Shown here piece by piece: positions 32,012 to 35,271 of a stretch of DNA of 35,271 nucleotides. The translations under genes and the position numbers were made by a program. Position 1 is the first letter of the stretch. Each line of letters starts with the position of its first letter. Origin of the DNA: Candidatus Kaiserbacteria bacterium (GTDB taxonomy: Bacteria > Patescibacteriota > Minisyncoccia > Phycocordibacterales > UBA2100); contig JACPLD010000002.1 in assembly GCA_016186765.1 (NCBI GenBank), positions 1 through 35,271 on the forward strand, given 5' to 3'. The notes beneath the pieces are model-generated. The model did no database searches and was not told the origin of the DNA. It worked only from the letters and a program-made list of their open reading frames with translations.

Positions 32012-32020
32012 ATCGTAGCA
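32012..32020 (-). promoter_or_regulatory. Extended -10 promoter of ileS, leaderless type
   Basis: TGCTACGAT on the minus strand is followed by six bases (ACGCGG) and the ATG at 32005. It lies entirely in the 21-base argS-ileS gap. Confidence 0.55.
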
Positions 32021-32026
32021 AAAAAA

Positions 32027-33715
32027 TCACATCTTTTCTGGGGCAGGGATGCCCAGAAGCCACAGACCGTTTTTGAGAGTGGCGCGAACTGCATCGGTGA
32101 GCGCGACTTTGTGCGCGGCGGAAGGAGTGCCATCGAGGATTTGCTCGTTGGCATACCAGTGGTTGAACGTCGATGCGAATTCCAAAAGGTAGTTCGTGAG
32201 AAGGTGAGGCTCAAGTTCACGCGCGGCGTATTCCACTGCTTCGGGAAAACGATGCAAAAGGCGAGAAAGCTCTGTCGGTTCCGCGTTCTTGTCAACCTGC
32301 GGCGAAACGTTCTGCTCACGCGCTTTCTCCACGACACCATGCGCACGAGCGTGCGCATACTGGAGGTACGGCCCGGAGTCTCCCTCAAGAGAAAGCGCAC
32401 GATCGCGATCGAAAATAATATCCTTGCCGGAAGCTTGCTTCAGTATCTGATACTTGATGGCGCCCACTGCGATATCCCGTGAAAGTTTCTCCGGATCCTC
32501 CGCCCTGCTTTCCTTCGCACGCCCCTTCGCGGCTTCTTCAAGCTCATAGAGAAGCGATTCGCCGGTGATGACATCGCCTGTTCGTGACGACATTTTGCCT
32601 GATGCGAGACGCATCATCCCGTGAGAAATGTGCTTGATCTTTGGAGCAAGTTCCGACAGCACTTTTTTCATCGCATCCAAAACAACTTCAAAGTAGCCGC
32701 TCTGCTCATGCGCCGTGACTGAAATGGAGAGATCGAACGGAAACCCTTTGGCTTTCATGAGCGCGAGGCCGAGCTCCTTCGTCTCATACGTCGGCAACCC
32801 CTTGGACGTTATAAAAACCCGCGTATGCGGCCCATGGTAGACGATGGCTCCTTCGCTTTGCACGAAGACTTTTGGATTCGCGCGAATGATTCTCATGCCC
32901 TCCGGCGCAGCCTCGCTTTCAAAGAAATAGTGGTCGAACTTCGTTCCGAGAATCTTGTATATCTCCTCAAAATGTTTTAGTGAGACGTCACGACCCTGGT
33001 CATAGAGACTATTGATTTCGGAATCACTTTTCTCATATATCTTCTCATTAATTCCGTCGATCTCTTTTTTTGCGACGCCGTCCGGTTCTTCATACCGCGC
33101 ACTCCCAAACTGATACGCAATTCCCCACTGACTTAGTTCGAAATTCTTCTCCCATGGGTTTGGCGATCTTTTTTTAACCTCGTTCGGCATGTTCCTATAT
33201 CCCCAGATTGCCTTCGCAACGTGGGGACCCACATCTCCCTGATAGTTGGCGCGCCTGACCTCGGCCCCCGTATACTCAATGAGCCGCGCGACGCTCTCGC
33301 CGATTGCATTGCTCATCAGATGTCCAATGTGAAATTCCTTGAAAGGATTTGGGTCGGTATACTCAACCATCACCTTTTTGCCTTTGTTCGTATCGTTCCT
33401 GCCCCAACTGCCCTCCGAATGCGCTTGTTCTACCGCGTTCGCGAGCACCGAAGAAGCGAGATAAAAATTGAGGAATCCTGCGTCGGCAACCTCGATTTTC
33501 TCGATACCTTCTACCTTTCCGATCTTGCCAACAATTTTCTCGGCCAATTCTTTTGGCTTTTTCCCAGCGTGTCTCGCGTATCGTAGTGCTACGCCCGAGG
33601 AATAGTCTCCGTTTTTCAAATCAGCCGGATGCTCGAGTTGTATTTCCGCAACATCAACGCCGACCGCAGCTACAGCTCTCTTGACTGCGTCTTTGATGTT
33701 TTGGGCTATCTGCAT
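32027..33715 (-). CDS. argS: Arginyl-tRNA synthetase
   Basis: Charges tRNA-Arg. The 562-residue class I enzyme has the N-terminal Add1 domain (1-105), the HIGH motif in FKEFHIGHLMSNAIG (129-132), the KMSKS-equivalent ASGKMSSRTGD and the DALR anticodon-binding helix bundle at the C-terminus (YLLEFASTFNHWYANEQIL). The ATG at 33715 starts the conserved sequence. An in-frame extension into rplK is not family-like. A TACAAT box ends seven bases before this ATG. Confidence 0.95.
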   Translation of the reverse strand: MQIAQNIKDAVKRAVAAVGVDVAEIQLEHPADLKNGDYSSGVALRYARHAGKKPKELAEKIVGKIGKVEGIEKIEVADAGFLNFYLASSVLANAVEQAHSEGSWGRNDTNKGKKVMVEYTDPNPFKEFHIGHLMSNAIGESVARLIEYTGAEVRRANYQGDVGPHVAKAIWGYRNMPNEVKKRSPNPWEKNFELSQWGIAYQFGSARYEEPDGVAKKEIDGINEKIYEKSDSEINSLYDQGRDVSLKHFEEIYKILGTKFDHYFFESEAAPEGMRIIRANPKVFVQSEGAIVYHGPHTRVFITSKGLPTYETKELGLALMKAKGFPFDLSISVTAHEQSGYFEVVLDAMKKVLSELAPKIKHISHGMMRLASGKMSSRTGDVITGESLLYELEEAAKGRAKESRAEDPEKLSRDIAVGAIKYQILKQASGKDIIFDRDRALSLEGDSGPYLQYAHARAHGVVEKAREQNVSPQVDKNAEPTELSRLLHRFPEAVEYAARELEPHLLTNYLLEFASTFNHWYANEQILDGTPSAAHKVALTDAVRATLKNGLWLLGIPAPEKM

Positions 33716-33722
33716 AGCCCGT

Positions 33723-33728
33723 ATTGTA
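33723..33728 (-). promoter_or_regulatory. -10 box of argS, near-leaderless
   Basis: TACAAT on the minus strand lies seven bases before the argS ATG, within the 22-base rplK-argS gap. No TG extension or clear -35 is seen. Confidence 0.4.
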
Positions 33729-33737
33729 GCGCGAACC

Positions 33738-34160
33738 TTAGAGTTCGGAATCGATGCCCATTGACCTCGCCGTTCCTGCAATAATCTTCTTCGCCTGCTC
33801 GATGTCGGGCGCATTGAGGTCTTCCATTTTCTCCTGCGCGATCTCCTCAAGCTGCTGCTTCGAGAGCTTGCCGACTTTGTTCTGTGGCTTCTGCGAACCC
33901 TTTTCCATGTTGAGCTTTTTGAGGATGAGGCGCGAGGCAGGCGGCTTTTTGACGATGAAGCTGAAGGTGCGGTCTTTGTAGACGGTGAGCACGACCGGCA
34001 CCGTGTTGCCGACCATCGGGCGAGTCTGCTGGTTGAACTGATTCACGAACTCGCCAATGTTCACGCCCGCAGGCCCGAGCGCCGTACCCACAGGCGGTGC
34101 TGGTGTCGCCGCTCCTGCCGGGATCTGCAATTTGATTATTTTGGTGATTTCTTTTGCCAT
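33738..34160 (-). CDS. rplK: Ribosomal protein uL11
   Basis: L11 forms the GTPase-associated stalk base on 23S rRNA. The 140-residue protein is full length, with the N-terminal [35 protein letters not shown] and the C-terminal RNA-binding domain ending [10 protein letters not shown]. It follows nusG as usual, but the normal next gene rplA (L1) is missing and argS stands in its place. The gap to nusG holds degenerate repeats that form a stem. Confidence 0.96.
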   Translation of the reverse strand: MAKEITKIIKLQIPAGAATPAPPVGTALGPAGVNIGEFVNQFNQQTRPMVGNTVPVVLTVYKDRTFSFIVKKPPASRLILKKLNMEKGSQKPQNKVGKLSKQQLEEIAQEKMEDLNAPDIEQAKKIIAGTARSMGIDSEL

Positions 34161-34171
34161 GGTGAACAGTG

Positions 34172-34248
34172 ATTAGCCACTAGGGTATAGGGTTTAGGGA
34201 GATTCGGAAATTCGTTTTTACTAATGGCTAGTGGCTATTGGCTAATGA
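34172..34248. repeat. Degenerate repeats forming an inverted repeat between nusG and rplK
   Basis: TAGCCACTAG (34174-34183) is the exact reverse complement of CTAGTGGCTA (34228-34237), within ATTAGCC/GGCTAAT-rich text. An AGGGTATAGGGTTTAGGGA stretch lies between them. Confidence 0.6.
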
Positions 34249-34791
34249 CTATACTCGTTGCACTTGATCTGCTTCGAGCTCGACCGGCGTTTCGCGGCCG
34301 AACATCGGAACCAATACCTTAACCTTTCCGCGCTCTTCGTCAATCTCGCCAACCTTGCCTTCAAGATCCTTGAAGGGCCCATCGATGATGATGACGGCGT
34401 CGCCCTCAGAAAGATCGATCGCATGACGCACCACATCGCCCGCGGCACGTTTGAGGATTTTTTCCACCTCCTCGGGCGAAAGCGGCACTGCTTGATTCGC
34501 AGTGCCAACGAATCCCGTAACTTGCGGGGTATTGCGCACCACGCTCCATGCGTCGTCGGTTGCTATCATGTCAACCAAGACGTAGCCGGGAAAAATCTTC
34601 TCTCGTGCCTCCGTGCGGCGACCGGCTTTTATTTTTATCTTCTTTTCCGTGGGCACGACCACATTGAAAATCTTGTCCTTCATGCCGAAGGATTCGATGC
34701 GCTGCTTCAAGTTGCGCGCGACCGCGTCCTCATAGCCCGAATACGTGTGCACTGCATACCACTGCCGCTCTTGTCCGTACGTTTGCCGCAT
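34249..34791 (-). CDS. nusG: Transcription elongation/antitermination factor NusG
   Basis: NusG binds RNA polymerase and couples it to the ribosome or Rho. The 180-residue protein has the NGN domain (QWYAVHTYSGYEDAVARNLK; FPGYVLVDMIATDDAWSVVR; TPQVTGFVG) and a C-terminal KOW domain (GDAVIIIDGPFKDLEGKVGE). It starts five bases after the secE stop and belongs to the secE-nusG-rplK operon. Confidence 0.96.
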   Translation of the reverse strand: MRQTYGQERQWYAVHTYSGYEDAVARNLKQRIESFGMKDKIFNVVVPTEKKIKIKAGRRTEAREKIFPGYVLVDMIATDDAWSVVRNTPQVTGFVGTANQAVPLSPEEVEKILKRAAGDVVRHAIDLSEGDAVIIIDGPFKDLEGKVGEIDEERGKVKVLVPMFGRETPVELEADQVQRV

Positions 34792-34796
34792 AGCGG

Positions 34797-35093
34797 TTAT
34801 TCAGAAAGAGGTGCCGGCGTTATCTGCAGCGTGCTCGTTGAATCGACTCCTATGACGATATCCTCGGTCGAAGTCGAAATGGGCGACTCGATGGTCGAGG
34901 GATTTTGCGGGAGAAACTGCAAAGCGCGGCCGAGGCCAGTCGCAAAAATGTAATCGAATAAGCCAAGGTAGGCAGCGAAGAAGAGCGAGAGTAGGATAAC
35001 GATCGCCGTGTAGATGATGGTCTGCATGCGTGTCGGCCAGGCAACGTGCCGAAGTTCTCCACGAGTATCTTTTATGTATTGAAGGAGTGACAT
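34797..35093 (-). CDS. secE: Preprotein translocase subunit SecE
   Basis: SecE clamps SecY in the Sec translocon. The 98-residue protein has the amphipathic helix with ELRHVAWPTR (13-22) and one transmembrane helix (about 25-46). An unusual Ser/Thr/Pro-rich tail of about 40 residues follows (NPSTIESPIST onward), longer than in a minimal single-helix SecE of about 60 residues. It is the first gene of the secE-nusG-rplK operon, as in most bacteria. Confidence 0.93.
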   Translation of the reverse strand: MSLLQYIKDTRGELRHVAWPTRMQTIIYTAIVILLSLFFAAYLGLFDYIFATGLGRALQFLPQNPSTIESPISTSTEDIVIGVDSTSTLQITPAPLSE

Positions 35094-35097
35094 AGGG

Positions 35098-35126
35098 ACT
35101 AGGTGTTAGGGGCTAGGTTCTAGAAG
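35098..35126. repeat. Degenerate intergenic repeat upstream of secE
   Basis: CTAGGTGTTAGGGGCTAGGT-like words lie directly before the secE start. They match the style of the stretches at 4004, 20487, 34180 and 35231. Confidence 0.5.
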
Positions 35127-35147
35127 ATACGAATTCAGCCATTTTAA

Positions 35148-35165
35148 AAACGCCTCGCGGCGTTT
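35148..35165 (-). terminator. Terminator-like hairpin upstream of secE
   Basis: A 7-bp stem AAACGCC/GGCGTTT with a 4-base loop is followed on the minus strand by TTT. It could end the transcript of a gene beyond the window or, since the promoter at 35172-35199 lies just upstream, act as an early attenuator in the secE leader. Confidence 0.55.
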
Positions 35166-35171
35166 AATGAC

Positions 35172-35199
35172 ATAGTATCTGACATGTGTTCAAAGTCAA
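35172..35199 (-). promoter_or_regulatory. Promoter of the secE-nusG-rplK operon
   Basis: TTGACT (35199-35194) and TACTAT (35177-35172) on the minus strand are 16 bases apart. The expected transcript start coincides with the hairpin at 35148-35165, giving a leader of about 70 bases. Confidence 0.6.
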
Positions 35200-35202
35200 G
35201 CC

Positions 35203-35218
35203 GCCAGCTTTTGCTGGC
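35203..35218. repeat. Hairpin GCCAGC-TTTT-GCTGGC
   Basis: A perfect 6-bp stem upstream of the secE promoter; it may end an upstream transcript. No T run follows on either strand. Confidence 0.4.
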
Positions 35219-35230
35219 CGCTCTCTACAA

Positions 35231-35265
35231 CCTGAAACCTGATACCTAAAACCTACCTGATCTCG
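35231..35265. repeat. Degenerate intergenic repeat at the right edge
   Basis: ACCTGAAACCTGATACCTAA-like words continue to near the window end, the same type as at 35098 but in the opposite orientation. Confidence 0.5.
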
Positions 35266-35271
35266 TAGGTC

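Noticed and set aside
30722-32482. Long plus-strand open frame of 586 codons opposite ileS and argS
   Set aside because: The minus strand encodes clear IleS with HIGH and KMSKS motifs. The plus-strand product is rich in Arg and Cys with no recognisable fold, typical of an antisense frame in GC-rich DNA.
1-35271. tRNA genes, including the tRNA-Trp often found before secE
   Set aside because: No T-loop GGTTCGAATCC-type sequence with matching acceptor stems was seen on either strand by eye; a covariance search could still find an unusual one.
1-35271. CRISPR array, prophage or transposase genes
   Set aside because: No regularly spaced direct repeats with unique spacers, and no integrase, transposase or phage structural genes were seen. 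The repeats present are palindromic elements and in-gene tandem units.

Overview
The window looks like a chromosomal segment of a Patescibacteria (CPR) bacterium, most likely Parcubacteria. The signs are compact genes with short gaps, an abundant-looking secreted protein that carries a peptidoglycan-binding-like domain, an O-antigen-ligase-like protein with a TPR tail, short palindromic repeats inside genes, and no rplI after rpsR and no rplA after rplK. Loss of L9 and L1 has been reported for some CPR subgroups; this placement is inference and no rRNA gene is present to confirm it. I found no tRNA, rRNA, CRISPR array or transposase.

Layout. (1) 1-8.2 kb, mostly minus strand, cell surface: a truncated secreted repeat protein that runs off the left edge, an O-antigen-ligase-like polytopic protein whose TPR tail is now out of frame, a membrane-anchored TPR protein, and a 1101-residue S-layer-like protein. 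A 745-base gene-free stretch follows, holding a structured leader, degenerate repeats and a possible small RNA. (2) 8.2-13.3 kb, chromosome maintenance: an unrecognised helix-turn-helix protein diverging from ftsK, then a small anchored Ig-like protein and recA. Two hairpin elements sit behind ftsK and recA. (3) 13.3-19.8 kb, polyamine region: arginine decarboxylase, agmatinase, carboxy(nor)spermidine synthase and carboxy(nor)spermidine decarboxylase in tight succession, converging on a deoxyhypusine-synthase-like gene that itself diverges from efp. Together these encode a complete S-adenosylmethionine-independent route from arginine to spermidine, plus an enzyme family that consumes spermidine, next to the translation factor homologous to its eukaryotic protein substrate. 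(4) 19.8-35.1 kb, minus strand, translation and genome upkeep: rpsR-ssb-rpsF, tatD, metG with an upstream LAGLIDADG gene, an AI-2E-type permease, glyS, a large anchored Ig-like protein, recO, ileS, argS, rplK, nusG and secE.

Three cross-cutting signals stand out. First, six genes (TPR protein, ftsK, LAGLIDADG gene, permease, 659-residue protein, ileS) start exactly six bases after an extended -10 box TGNTANNAT, and efp and argS show close variants, so leaderless transcription appears common here. Second, small palindromic repeats with mismatch-free but copy-specific arms lie inside or beside genes, where they encode short in-frame peptide insertions, in the manner of Rickettsia palindromic elements. 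Third, two larger elements after ftsK and recA share a core and keep complementary outer arms with G-U wobbles on the plus strand.
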